Of a stretch of DNA of 64,000 bases, positions 1-8,264 are shown piece by piece (position 1 is the first letter of the stretch; each line of letters starts with the position of its first letter). This DNA is from JALYRV01 sp040902895. Its GTDB lineage: Bacteria; Acidobacteriota; Vicinamibacteria; Vicinamibacterales; SCN-69-37. The translations under genes and the position numbers were made by a program. The stretch spans positions 27,235-91,234 of the forward strand of contig JBBDWL010000108.1 in assembly GCA_040902895.1 (NCBI GenBank), written 5' to 3'. The notes beneath the pieces were generated by a model. It did not search any database. It saw only the letters and a list, made by a program, of their open reading frames with translations, and was not told the DNA's origin.

Positions 1-893
1 CCGAGATGTTCGTGAGCCGGTACGCGCAGGTGTTCGACGGGGATGCGCGGTGGCAGGCGCTGCCGGCCCCGACCGGCAATGCGTTTGCATGGGATGACTC
101 GTCGACGTACATCCGCAAGCCGCCGTTCTTCGATGGCTTGTCCGCGACGCCCTCGCCGGTCCGGGACATCGTGAACGCGCGCGTGCTGGCGCTGCTCGGC
201 GACAGCGTGACGACCGATCACATTTCGCCGGCCGGATCGATTCCGGCCGACAGCCCGGCCGGGAAGTATCTGATGGCGCATGGCGTGGCGCCGGGCGATT
301 TCAACTCGTACGGGGCGCGCCGCGGCAACCACGAAGTGATGGTGCGCGGTACGTTCGCGAACATCCGTCTGCGCAACCAGCTCGCACCTGGCACGGAAGG
401 CGGGTTCACGACCGTGCTGCCCGAGGGCGCGGTGTCGACCATCTTCGAGGCCGCCGAGACCTACCGCGAGCGGGGAGTGCCGCTGCTCGTGATTGCCGGC
501 AAGGAATACGGCAGCGGATCGTCGCGCGACTGGGCCGCGAAGGGCACGACGCTGCTCGGCGTGCGCGCAGTGATCGCCGAAAGCTTCGAGCGCATCCACC
601 GGAGCAATCTCGTGAACATGGGCGTGCTGCCGCTCGAGTTCGTCAACGGCGCCACGGCATCGGCGCTGGGGCTGACCGGCCGCGAGACATTTCGGCTGCC
701 GATGCTCGAGACGCGGCTGAAGCCAGGGGGATCGCTCACCGTGAGCTTCACGCGCGATGATGATCCTGAGCATGTGTTCTCTCACGAGTTCGAGACGCGC
801 GTACGCATCGACACGCCGGAAGAACTGGTGGCCTTCCGTCACGGGGGCATCCTGCCGTACGTCCTCAGACAGCTGGTTGCGAGGTCACAGTAG
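1..893 (+). CDS. acnA: Aconitate hydratase, C-terminal part (5' end outside window)
   Basis: This is the C-terminal third of an AcnA/IRP-type aconitase, which interconverts citrate and isocitrate in the TCA cycle in the cytoplasm. The reading frame is already open at the window edge, so the start and the 4Fe-4S half are not visible. The seen part holds the linker and the swivel domain: GDSVTTDHISPAG near visible residues 65-77, the SYGARRGNHEVM stretch near 101, and the substrate-binding loop YGSGSSRDWAAKG near 168. These are diagnostic of the AcnA branch rather than AcnB. The gene ends in TAG at 891-893. The next gene, queG, begins 4 nt later inside a GGTTCC repeat array. A second, rearranged aconitase-superfamily gene lies at 18936-21182. 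Confidence 0.95.
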   Translation, partial: EMFVSRYAQVFDGDARWQALPAPTGNAFAWDDSSTYIRKPPFFDGLSATPSPVRDIVNARVLALLGDSVTTDHISPAGSIPADSPAGKYLMAHGVAPGDFNSYGARRGNHEVMVRGTFANIRLRNQLAPGTEGGFTTVLPEGAVSTIFEAAETYRERGVPLLVIAGKEYGSGSSRDWAAKGTTLLGVRAVIAESFERIHRSNLVNMGVLPLEFVNGATASALGLTGRETFRLPMLETRLKPGGSLTVSFTRDDDPEHVFSHEFETRVRIDTPEELVAFRHGGILPYVLRQLVARSQ

Positions 894-1045
894 TTCCATG
901 GGTTCCACTGGTTCCATTCGTTCCACAGGTTCGGTTCTTGGTTCGCACGAACCTTTGGAACCACAGCAACCGGTGAACCTTGGAACCGAACCCGTGGAAC
1001 CATCGGAACCTATGGAACCCGAGGAACCGCGTTCTACAGGTTCGC
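894..1045 (+). repeat. GGTTCC-type 9-bp repeat array, two inverted halves
   Basis: The first half (about 894-950) is a run of degenerate 9-bp units of the form GGTTCCAYN. The second half (about 950-1030) is the same unit in reverse orientation, as GGAACC. The two halves meet at GGTTCG-CAC-CGAACC-like sequence, so the array could fold into a long imperfect hairpin. The 9-bp period keeps the reading frame open and adds MGSTGS...EPLEP...EPMEP residues to the front of QueG. Related arrays occur near 9290-9400, 24913-25010, 27350-27444 and 53440-53470. Confidence 0.85.
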
Positions 1046-1983
1046 TGACTGCGACGGAGATCAAGTCAAAGGCCACCGGGTTCGGGTTCGATCTGTGCGG
1101 GATTGCGCCGGCCGAGCCGTTTGATGCGCTCAACCGTCTGAGCGAGTGGCTCGCGCGCGGGTATGCGGGCGAGATGTTCTATCTCGAACGGTCGGTGGCT
1201 AAGCGGCTCGATCCGCGCCTCGTGCTGCCGGACGCGCGCGCCATCGTGTCGTGCGCGGTCGTGTACAACACGGATCAGCCGTATTCGAACGCGCTGCCGC
1301 CTGATCACGCGGCCGTTGCGCGGTATGCGTGGGGCGACGACTACCATGCCGTGCTCGAGCGGCGCCTCGAGGCGTTCGAGACCTGGCTGCGCGAGGCATC
1401 AGGCGAGGGCTTCGCGTCGCGGCGCTACGTCGACACCGGCCCGCTCTCCGAAAAAGCCATCGCGGCGCGCGCCGGCCTTGGCTGGATCGGCAAGAACACC
1501 TGCCTGATCAACCAGGAGCTCGGATCGTGGCTCTTCCTCGGCGAAATCATCACGACGCTGCCGCTTGCGCCGGACGCGCCCGTCTTTGATCGCTGCGGCA
1601 CGTGCACGTTGTGCCTCGACGCGTGTCCGACCGGTGCGTTGACCGAGCCCTATCTGCTCGACGCGCGGAAGTGCCTGTCGTACGTCACCATTGAACATCG
1701 CGGCGATCTGCCCGCGGACGCCGCGGCCGCGATCGAGAACCATGTGTACGGCTGCGACGTCTGTCAGGATGTGTGCCCCTGGAACCGCCGGGCCGCCAAG
1801 AGCAGCGATCCCGCCTGGGAGCAGCGCGAGGCGTGGCGCCCCGTGCCGATCGCCGAGATCGCCGCGCGGTCGGACGACGAGCTGCGCGCCGCCATGACGG
1901 GCAGCGCGATGAAGCGCGCCGGCGTCAAGGGCCTGCGGCGCAACCTGGACGCCGCATCGAGATGCATATCGAACCATGCCTGA
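898..1983 (+). CDS. queG: Epoxyqueuosine reductase QueG
   Basis: QueG reduces epoxyqueuosine to queuosine at tRNA position 34 in a cobalamin-dependent reaction using two 4Fe-4S clusters. The conserved domain starts near residue 50 (LTATEIKSKATGFGFDLCG). It has the cobalamin-binding N-terminal half and a ferredoxin-like half with CGTCTLCLDACPTGA near residue 232 and CDVCQDVCPWN near 286. The first 49 residues are translated from a GGTTCC repeat array and are not part of the family. I chose ATG 898 because it is the first ATG after the aconitase stop; an upstream in-frame ATG at 757 would lie inside acnA, and a CTG at 1045 would match the normal family length. The 3' end overlaps algH by 8 nt. 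A second queuosine-related gene, gluQ, lies at 61133-62044. Confidence 0.93.
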   Translation: MGSTGSIRSTGSVLGSHEPLEPQQPVNLGTEPVEPSEPMEPEEPRSTGSLTATEIKSKATGFGFDLCGIAPAEPFDALNRLSEWLARGYAGEMFYLERSVAKRLDPRLVLPDARAIVSCAVVYNTDQPYSNALPPDHAAVARYAWGDDYHAVLERRLEAFETWLREASGEGFASRRYVDTGPLSEKAIAARAGLGWIGKNTCLINQELGSWLFLGEIITTLPLAPDAPVFDRCGTCTLCLDACPTGALTEPYLLDARKCLSYVTIEHRGDLPADAAAAIENHVYGCDVCQDVCPWNRRAAKSSDPAWEQREAWRPVPIAEIAARSDDELRAAMTGSAMKRAGVKGLRRNLDAASRCISNHA

Positions 1984-2527
1984 CTCCACCATCACGCCCA
2001 CGCTGCTGCTCTCGATGCCGCAGCTCGACGACGCCAATTTCGGCCGCACCGTCGTGCTGCTCTGCGAGTTCGCGGAGGAAGGCGCCTTCGGCCTCGTGAT
2101 CAACCGGCCCACGGAGTTCCCGGCCGCCGAGGTCGTGCAGCTCGTGCCGCCGGTCGTGGCCGCGAACGATCTGCCGTTGTGGATCGGCGGTCCGGTGGAG
2201 CCCGAACGCGGGTGGATTCTGCTGAGCGAAAAGCGCGAGCGCGAGGAGTCGCGCGAGATTGCGCCCGGCCTGTTCCTGTCGGCCTCGCCCGACGTCTTGC
2301 GCCGCGTGCTCGAGTCGTCGATGCCGCCACCCGCGCGCGTCATCGCCGGGTATGCGGGATGGGGGCCCGGCCAGCTCGATCAGGAGCTCTCCGAGTCGTC
2401 ATGGCTGATGGCGGACGTGGACGCCGACTTCGTCTTCAACACGCCCGCGCGCGAGCTCTGGGAAGCCGCGATCAGGCGCCTCGGCGTCGATCCCTCACAG
2501 CTGCAGCAGGGACACGGGGTGCACTAG
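1976..2527 (+). CDS. YqgE/AlgH family protein
   Basis: This 183-residue protein belongs to the UPF0301 (AlgH/YqgE) family. Its biochemical role is unsettled; AlgH was named from alginate regulation in Pseudomonas. Family marks are LLLSMPQLDDANFGRTVVLL at residues 9-28, GLVINRP near 39, WIGGPV near 69 and the GYAGWGPGQLDQE stretch near 124. The length is normal for the family. The start overlaps the last 8 nt of queG, which suggests translational coupling in a queG-algH pair. No signal peptide or membrane segment is visible, so it should be cytoplasmic. Confidence 0.93.
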   Translation: MPDSTITPTLLLSMPQLDDANFGRTVVLLCEFAEEGAFGLVINRPTEFPAAEVVQLVPPVVAANDLPLWIGGPVEPERGWILLSEKREREESREIAPGLFLSASPDVLRRVLESSMPPPARVIAGYAGWGPGQLDQELSESSWLMADVDADFVFNTPARELWEAAIRRLGVDPSQLQQGHGVH

Positions 2528-2566
2528 AAAATTCAGAGTTGGTAGGTTGAAAATTCAAAATTACTG
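2528..2566. repeat. AAAATTCAAAATT simple repeat between convergent genes
   Basis: An AT-rich island with two AAAATTC copies and an AAAATT copy, plus an AGTTGGTAGGTTG stretch, fills the 33-nt gap between the algH stop and the stop of the minus-strand permease. Its composition is very different from the GC-rich surroundings. There is no T-run hairpin to call it a terminator. It belongs to the group of short gene-border repeats seen throughout this window. Confidence 0.6.
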
Positions 2567-5212
2567 ATCCCGCAGAGCAACCACCGGATCGATGCGCGTG
2601 GCGCGGCGGGCCGGCTGCCAGGCGGCGATGACCGCGGAGGCGCCGAGCACCATTGCCGCGCCCGCGAAGCTCACGAAATCAACCGGCGACACTCCATAGA
2701 GCTGACTTTCTACCGCGCGTCCGGCCCAGATCGCGCCGGCCAGACCTGCCGCCACGCCCATCGCGACGAGCGTGAGGCTTTGCCGGACGATCATGAACCG
2801 CACGTCGCCGATGCCCGCCCCGAGCGCCATCCGCACGCCAATCTCACGCGTGCGGCGCCGCACCGCGAACGCCATCGTCGCGTAGAGACCGGTGGCCGCA
2901 AGCAGGAGCGCGGAAAGGCCGAGCACCACCGCGATCGACCGCGCCATCCGCTCGTTGGCGATGTTGCGATCGAGTTGCGCGTCGAGCGTCAGCGTGCGCC
3001 GCACCGCCATGCGCGGATCGATGCCGGCGAGCGCGCGCTCCATGGCGCCAAGCGAATCGTCGGGGCGACCCGTGGTCCTGACGTGGAACGCCCCGGATCC
3101 GGCAGGCTCCTGCGTCACTGGAACGTACCAGGATGGACGCGGCGCTTCGCGCACGGTACGGTACCGCGCGTCGCGCACGACGCCGATCACCTCGATGTTG
3201 GCGGGCCCGGTGCCATAGCTCATCGTCCGGCCGACCGCCTGTCCGCCGGGGAAATAGCGCTTCGCCATCGTCTCGTTGATCACGACCCGCCGCGGTTGCG
3301 TCGCCATATCCCGCGCGTCGAACACGCGGCCGGCGATGAGCGGAATGCCCATCAGCTCGAAGTAGTCCGCCGACACGCGATTGACGTTGTGTTCCATTTC
3401 CTCGTTCGGGGCGGGCGTGTAGCCCGGGATGGCGATCGTCCGGCGCGATCCGCCGAAGTCGATCGGCAGGACGGCGGCCACGGCGACCGTCTCGACACCC
3501 GGGAGAGACTTCAACCGCTCCATCCCGAGATCGTAGTAGCGCGCGCTCTCCTCGTTCGTCATTGTCGCGCTCGGTGCGACGGCCAGTAGCGCGACGTCGC
3601 GCGTGAAACCCATGTCGCTCGATCGCAGTTCCGACACCGTGCGTACGAGCAGCGCGGCGCCGGCGACCAGGGTCATCGACAGCGCAAACTGGACGACGAC
3701 CATGACGCGCTGCGTGCGAGCCGCGCCTCCGACGCTCGAGCGGCCTGCGCCTGCGATGCCCAGCGCCGGCGCTTTCCGCGTGCCGAACCACGCCGACAGC
3801 GCGCCGACGACGAGCGCGGCTGCCACCGTGAGGGCGAGGGCCACGGCCAGAACGCGAATGTCCATCGACAGGTCGAGCGTCACGGGCTGACCGGCACGCG
3901 CAATCAGTCGCGATGCCGGTTCGCGCAGCGCAACGGCGCCGCCGAGGGCACCGAGACCCGCCGGCACGGTCAGGATGATCGCGTCGGCGACGAGCAGACT
4001 CGCGATCCGGACCCGGCCAGCGCCGAGGGCGGCGCGGACGGCAAACTCGGCGCCGCGGGAGGCCGCGCGCGCGAGCTGCAGATTTGCGACATTCACACAC
4101 GCGATGAGCAGCACGAAGAGCGACGCCGCCGACAGCAGGCGCAGCGGTTGGGCGAGCTCGGCGAGCGCGGTGGATCCGCCCTGCGATCCGTCGAGGAGCC
4201 GCATGGTCTCGCGGCCGTATCCGAGCGATCCGGAATAGGTCGTCCACGCCGGCGAGAGGCGCGCCACTGCGGTGTCGCGCGGCGTGCCCGATGACAGCCG
4301 GCCGAGCAGCCCGAGCCACGACGTGGTGGGGCGGCTTCGAAGGTCCCGGCCCTGCAGCAGCGACGCCTGCGCGATTGGCAGCCAGTAGCTCGAGTCGCGC
4401 CCGAGCTGCAGACCGAGAAACGAGGGCCCCGCGACGCCGGCAATCGTGAACGTCTGGTTGTTCAGCGTCAGCGTTTGTCCGCCAAGCGTTTGTCCGGCGA
4501 ACCGACGCTGCCAGTACAGATGCGAAACGACAATCGCGGGTTGCGCGCCGTCGCGGTCATCGTCAGGCGTCAGTGGCCGTCCGTGTGCCATCTCCACGCC
4601 GAAGTCGCCGAACATGTTGCCCGAGACGATCTCGCCGTTGATCCATTCCGGAACGACGGTGCCGGTGCGGGCGAGCGCTTGTGAGGATGTGAACGCCACG
4701 AGTGTGTCGAACACCCCGGCCGACTGCTCGCGCAGATGGAGGAACGCGGGATACGAGAAATCGTTGGCCGTTTCGGTTTCGCGCTGTTTCTCGAGCATGA
4801 CGAGGCGATCGGCGCCGGCGGCGGGTAGCGTCCGCAGCAGGATCGCGTTGGCGAGCGTGAACAGCAGAATGTTGAGGCCGAGGCCGATCGCGAGCGACAC
4901 TGCGCCCGCCGCGGCCATCATCGGTTGATGGCGGAGCAGCCGCAGGCCAAAGCGCAAATCCTGGAAGAAACCTCGCATGGTGAAGCGTCCTTTCGAAGGG
5001 GGAAGGGAATCCGTCGCCCACTGACGGCGCAGTCCGGGCACGAGCGATCGCCATGCCTGCCGGCGGCACCAGCGCCGCGCCGCCGCGGGATCGGCGGCGG
5101 CAAGGTGCTGGAAGTCCTCGATCACGTCGCCCACAACGGCGTCGCGATCGCGCGCGGGTGTCGCGCGGTCGATGATCCAGAGGGCCAGGCGGGGAGGCGA
5201 GAGGACCGGCAT
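2561..5212 (-). CDS. ADOP-type FtsX/MacB family permease (first copy)
   Basis: This 883-residue membrane protein is of the acidobacterial duplicated orphan permease kind, related to MacB/FtsX permeases but without a dedicated ATPase gene nearby. Residues 1-75 form the short permease prefix domain (LALWIIDRATPARDRDAVVG). A membrane segment follows near 100, then a periplasmic MacB_PCD domain to about 330, a central FtsX three-helix block near 370-490 (LLIACVNVANLQLARAA), a second periplasmic domain, and a C-terminal FtsX block near 760-875 (RRRTREIGVRMALGA). It lies 6 nt after the second copy at 5219-7888, so both are probably expressed from the padR promoter. The substrate is unknown; lipid, peptide or toxic-compound export is typical of MacB relatives. 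Confidence 0.92.
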   Translation of the reverse strand: MPVLSPPRLALWIIDRATPARDRDAVVGDVIEDFQHLAAADPAAARRWCRRQAWRSLVPGLRRQWATDSLPPSKGRFTMRGFFQDLRFGLRLLRHQPMMAAAGAVSLAIGLGLNILLFTLANAILLRTLPAAGADRLVMLEKQRETETANDFSYPAFLHLREQSAGVFDTLVAFTSSQALARTGTVVPEWINGEIVSGNMFGDFGVEMAHGRPLTPDDDRDGAQPAIVVSHLYWQRRFAGQTLGGQTLTLNNQTFTIAGVAGPSFLGLQLGRDSSYWLPIAQASLLQGRDLRSRPTTSWLGLLGRLSSGTPRDTAVARLSPAWTTYSGSLGYGRETMRLLDGSQGGSTALAELAQPLRLLSAASLFVLLIACVNVANLQLARAASRGAEFAVRAALGAGRVRIASLLVADAIILTVPAGLGALGGAVALREPASRLIARAGQPVTLDLSMDIRVLAVALALTVAAALVVGALSAWFGTRKAPALGIAGAGRSSVGGAARTQRVMVVVQFALSMTLVAGAALLVRTVSELRSSDMGFTRDVALLAVAPSATMTNEESARYYDLGMERLKSLPGVETVAVAAVLPIDFGGSRRTIAIPGYTPAPNEEMEHNVNRVSADYFELMGIPLIAGRVFDARDMATQPRRVVINETMAKRYFPGGQAVGRTMSYGTGPANIEVIGVVRDARYRTVREAPRPSWYVPVTQEPAGSGAFHVRTTGRPDDSLGAMERALAGIDPRMAVRRTLTLDAQLDRNIANERMARSIAVVLGLSALLLAATGLYATMAFAVRRRTREIGVRMALGAGIGDVRFMIVRQSLTLVAMGVAAGLAGAIWAGRAVESQLYGVSPVDFVSFAGAAMVLGASAVIAAWQPARRATRIDPVVALRDQ

Positions 5213-5218
5213 TGAGCG

Positions 5219-7888
5219 TTACTGATCTCTCAGCGCGATCACCGGATCGACGCGCGTCGCGCGGCGCGCGGGAATCCACGTTGCCAGCATTGCTGCGGCG
5301 GCAAGCACACTCGCGGCGGCAATGAAGCTGGCGGCGTCGGCGGACGACACGCCGTACAGCTGGCTCTCGATCGTCCGGCCAGCCCAGAACGCGCCGGCCG
5401 CGCCCGCAACGGTTCCCAACGCGACCAGCACGAAGCCCTGACGCACGATCATCCTGCTCACATCAGAGGTTCTCGCGCCAAGCGCCATACGCAAGCCGAT
5501 CTCACGCGTGCGCCGGCGCACTGCGAATGCCATCGTGGCGTAGAGACCGGTCGCGGCCAGGATGAGCGCGGCCACGCCGAGCGCCATCGCGATCGATCGC
5601 GCCATGCGCTCGGTGGCGATGTTGCGATCGAGCTGGCCGTTGAGTGTGAACGCGCGCGCGACCGGCACACCTGGATCGACCGACGCGAGGGCCCGCTCGA
5701 TCTCGCCGAGGCCCGCTTCCGGAGATCCGGTGGTGCGCACGTGCAGTGTGAAGAAGCCGATCGGCGCCTGCGACGTGGACATGTAAAACGTCGGCCGCCG
5801 ATCTTCACGCACCATGCGGTACCGCACGTCAGCGGCGACACCGATGACTTCCACAGAGTGCGTTCTGCCCGGCCGTGCCCGGCCCATCCGCACGAAGCCG
5901 CCGACGGCCCGGCCGTTCGGCCAGAACCGCTTTGCCAGCGTCTCGTTGACGATGATCTTCGTGATCTGCTGGCCGGCGTCCCGATCGTCGAACTCGCGGC
6001 CGGCGACGAGCGGAATGCCAAGCACGCTGAAATAGCCCGGCGACACGCGGATGTTGTTCAGCTCCATATCCTCGCCGGCGCCCGGCGTGTAGCCCGCGAT
6101 GTCGACGGTCTCCCGCGAGCCGCCAAAGTCGAGCGGCATCACATGCGCGATAGCCGCCGCCTCGACGCCTGGAACCTGCCTGACTTTGTCGAACGCGTCG
6201 GCGTAGTAGCGCCCGAGGGTCTCTCGCGTGTAGCCGCGCTGTCCCGGTGCGACATCGAACAGCGCGATGTTGCGGTTGAAGCCCAGATCGGTGCTGCGCA
6301 GCTCGTCGACCGTCCGGATGAGCAGTCCGGCGACGGCAATCAACGTCATCGAGAGGGCGAATTGCACGATGACGAGCGCGCGCTGCGTTTTCGCGGCGCC
6401 GCCGATTCCGGCGCGTCCGCCCTCGGCCAGCGCCAGTGACGGTGCGCGCCGCGTGCTGAGCCACGCCGAAAGACCTCCGACGATGAGCGCCGCGGCGGCG
6501 GTCATGCCCAGTGCGGCACCGGCAACACGCAGGTCGATCGGCGCGCTCAGCGTGACGGGATCGCCCCACCGCGCGATGAGCCGTGCGGCGGAGTCCTTCA
6601 ACAGTGCCGCGGCCGCGATCGCGGCCATGCCGGCGGGGACAGTGAGAATCAGGGCATCCGCGAGCAGCAGGCTGATCAGACGCCCGCGCCCCGCGCCGAG
6701 CGCAGAGCGGACGGCGAGTTCCTGGCGCCGTGTGGACACGCGCGCGAGCTGCAGATTTGCGACGTTGACGCAAGCGATCAGAAGAACGAAGAGCGACGCG
6801 GCCACGAGCAATCGAAGCGGCTCACCGATGTTGCGCGGCAGATCGGAGTCGCCCTGCGATCCTTCCGCCAGCACGAGTTCCCGCACACCAGAGCCGAACC
6901 GTGGCTCGAAAAACGCCGTTGCTGCGGGACGCAGCCGCGCTTCGGCGGCCTCGCGCGTGACGCCTGGCTTCAGCCGGCCCATGAGCGCGAGCCACGACGA
7001 GGTGGACTTGTTTCGATAGTCCTCCCGCTCGAGGGAATACATCTGTCCGATCGTCACCCAGAAATCTGCCGTCCGGCCGATCTCGGTGCCGAAGAATCTG
7101 GCGTCGGCAACACCAACGATCGTGAAGTGCGTTTCATTCATCAGGACGGTTTGTCCCGACAGCGGTGCATTCCCGTAATGCTTCCGCCAGAACGCATCCG
7201 ATACTACGATCGAGGGCGGCGCTTCCGGGCGATCGTCGGCGGTCGTCAGCGGACGTCCGGATGCCATTGGCACGCCGAGGTCCATGAAGAAATTGCCCGT
7301 CACGTACTCGCCTTCGAGCGACTGGGCGAGGCCGTTTGCAACACGTGCACTCACGGAGGGCGAGCTGTAGGCGACGAACGTATCGAAGACGTCGGTGGCC
7401 GCGTCGCGAAGATGCAGATACGACGGATATGAGAAATCCATCGCGACCCCTTGCTCGTGTCGCATCTGGACCATGACGAGCCGATCGGCGCCCGTGACCG
7501 GCAGCGGCCGGTAGAGAATCGCGTTCGCGAGCGTGAACAGCAGGACATTCAACCCGAGGCCCACCGCAAGAGACAGCACGCCTGCCGCCGCCATGAGCGG
7601 CTGCTGCCGCAGCAGCCGCATCCCGAACGCCAGGTCGCGGACGAAACCACGCATCGAAAACCTGCCTTTCGAAATGTCGGGAAGCCCGTCGCCGCACTGC
7701 CGCCGCAGACCCGGGACGACGGATCGCAGGGCCTGCCGGCGGCACCAGCGCCGCGCGGCGGCGGGATTGGTTTCCGACAACCGCCGATAGTCCTCGATCA
7801 CGTCGCCCACGACGGCATCGCGATCGCGCGGGGGTGTCGCGCGCTCGATGATCCAGAGCGCCAGACGGGGCGGGGAGAATCGCGGCAT
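5219..7888 (-). CDS. ADOP-type FtsX/MacB family permease (second copy)
   Basis: This protein (889 residues from the chosen start) is a paralogue of the permease at 2561-5212 with the same layout: prefix domain (LALWIIERATPPRDRDAVVG), two MacB_PCD-like periplasmic domains and two FtsX membrane blocks. The frame is open up to 7933, but ATG 7886-7888 lies 5 nt after the padR stop and begins with the MPRFSPPRLALW prefix that matches the first copy (MPVLSPPRLALW), so I use it. The two copies probably came from a tandem duplication. The order padR, ADOP, ADOP on one strand is a common acidobacterial arrangement. Confidence 0.92.
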   Translation of the reverse strand: MPRFSPPRLALWIIERATPPRDRDAVVGDVIEDYRRLSETNPAAARRWCRRQALRSVVPGLRRQCGDGLPDISKGRFSMRGFVRDLAFGMRLLRQQPLMAAAGVLSLAVGLGLNVLLFTLANAILYRPLPVTGADRLVMVQMRHEQGVAMDFSYPSYLHLRDAATDVFDTFVAYSSPSVSARVANGLAQSLEGEYVTGNFFMDLGVPMASGRPLTTADDRPEAPPSIVVSDAFWRKHYGNAPLSGQTVLMNETHFTIVGVADARFFGTEIGRTADFWVTIGQMYSLEREDYRNKSTSSWLALMGRLKPGVTREAAEARLRPAATAFFEPRFGSGVRELVLAEGSQGDSDLPRNIGEPLRLLVAASLFVLLIACVNVANLQLARVSTRRQELAVRSALGAGRGRLISLLLADALILTVPAGMAAIAAAALLKDSAARLIARWGDPVTLSAPIDLRVAGAALGMTAAAALIVGGLSAWLSTRRAPSLALAEGGRAGIGGAAKTQRALVIVQFALSMTLIAVAGLLIRTVDELRSTDLGFNRNIALFDVAPGQRGYTRETLGRYYADAFDKVRQVPGVEAAAIAHVMPLDFGGSRETVDIAGYTPGAGEDMELNNIRVSPGYFSVLGIPLVAGREFDDRDAGQQITKIIVNETLAKRFWPNGRAVGGFVRMGRARPGRTHSVEVIGVAADVRYRMVREDRRPTFYMSTSQAPIGFFTLHVRTTGSPEAGLGEIERALASVDPGVPVARAFTLNGQLDRNIATERMARSIAMALGVAALILAATGLYATMAFAVRRRTREIGLRMALGARTSDVSRMIVRQGFVLVALGTVAGAAGAFWAGRTIESQLYGVSSADAASFIAAASVLAAAAMLATWIPARRATRVDPVIALRDQ

Positions 7889-7893
7889 GGCAA

Positions 7894-8226
7894 TCAGCGT
7901 GTGCGGCGCAGACCTGGCGAGAGCCCGTCCCACATTCTGGCCAACGTTTCGCGGGAGCGCTTGAGGGCGGCGGCGCCTTGCGCGGCGACTGTGAAATGCC
8001 GGCGCGCGCGTCCGCCGCGCTGCGGCGTCGGGTCGGATATCACCGAGGCCACATAGCCTTTGCGCTCCAGGCGCTCGAGGGCGGTATAGAGCGCACCGAC
8101 CGCAATCTCGCGGCCGGTGCGGTCTTCGATTTCGCGCCGGATGGTGGTGCCGTACGCCTCAGAGCCGAGGCGCGCGATGGCGAGCAGGACGATCTGTTCG
8201 AATTCGCCGAGGGTGTCGGAAGCCAT
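7894..8226 (-). CDS. PadR family transcriptional regulator
   Basis: A 110-residue PadR-type winged-helix protein with a short form of the C-terminal dimerization helix. The conserved sequence runs from EFEQIVLLAIARLG through YGTTIRREIEDRTGREIAVG, ALYTALERLERKGYV and RRHFTVAAQG. PadR proteins usually repress the promoter of their own operon, here followed by two permease genes. Its start codon lies inside a large inverted repeat (8217-8257) that also covers the -10 element, which fits autorepression. The ligand is unknown. Confidence 0.95.
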   Translation of the reverse strand: MASDTLGEFEQIVLLAIARLGSEAYGTTIRREIEDRTGREIAVGALYTALERLERKGYVASVISDPTPQRGGRARRHFTVAAQGAAALKRSRETLARMWDGLSPGLRRTR

Positions 8227-8264
8227 TTCTACTGCAAGGTAGTAGAAATGGCTTCCGGTGTCAA
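8217..8264 (-). promoter_or_regulatory. padR promoter with large operator-like inverted repeat
   Basis: On the minus strand a perfect -35 TTGACA (8264-8259) is followed by a 17-nt spacer and -10 TACCTT (8241-8236). The padR ATG is only 9 nt past the -10 box, so the transcript would be leaderless or have 2-3 leader bases. An inverted repeat with perfect 17-bp arms (8217-8233 and 8241-8257, 7-nt spacer) spans the -10 box, most of the spacer and the start codon, so it is a strong PadR operator candidate. The -35 box overlaps the stop codon of the upstream HEAT gene (8261-8263). Confidence 0.75.

Noticed and set aside
757..897. Upstream ATG start for queG
   Set aside because: It would place over 45 codons inside acnA; ATG 898 is sufficient.
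894..1045. Possible CRISPR-like array
   Set aside because: The unit is 9 bp, has no unique spacers of 25-40 bp and lies inside a coding start; no cas genes are present.
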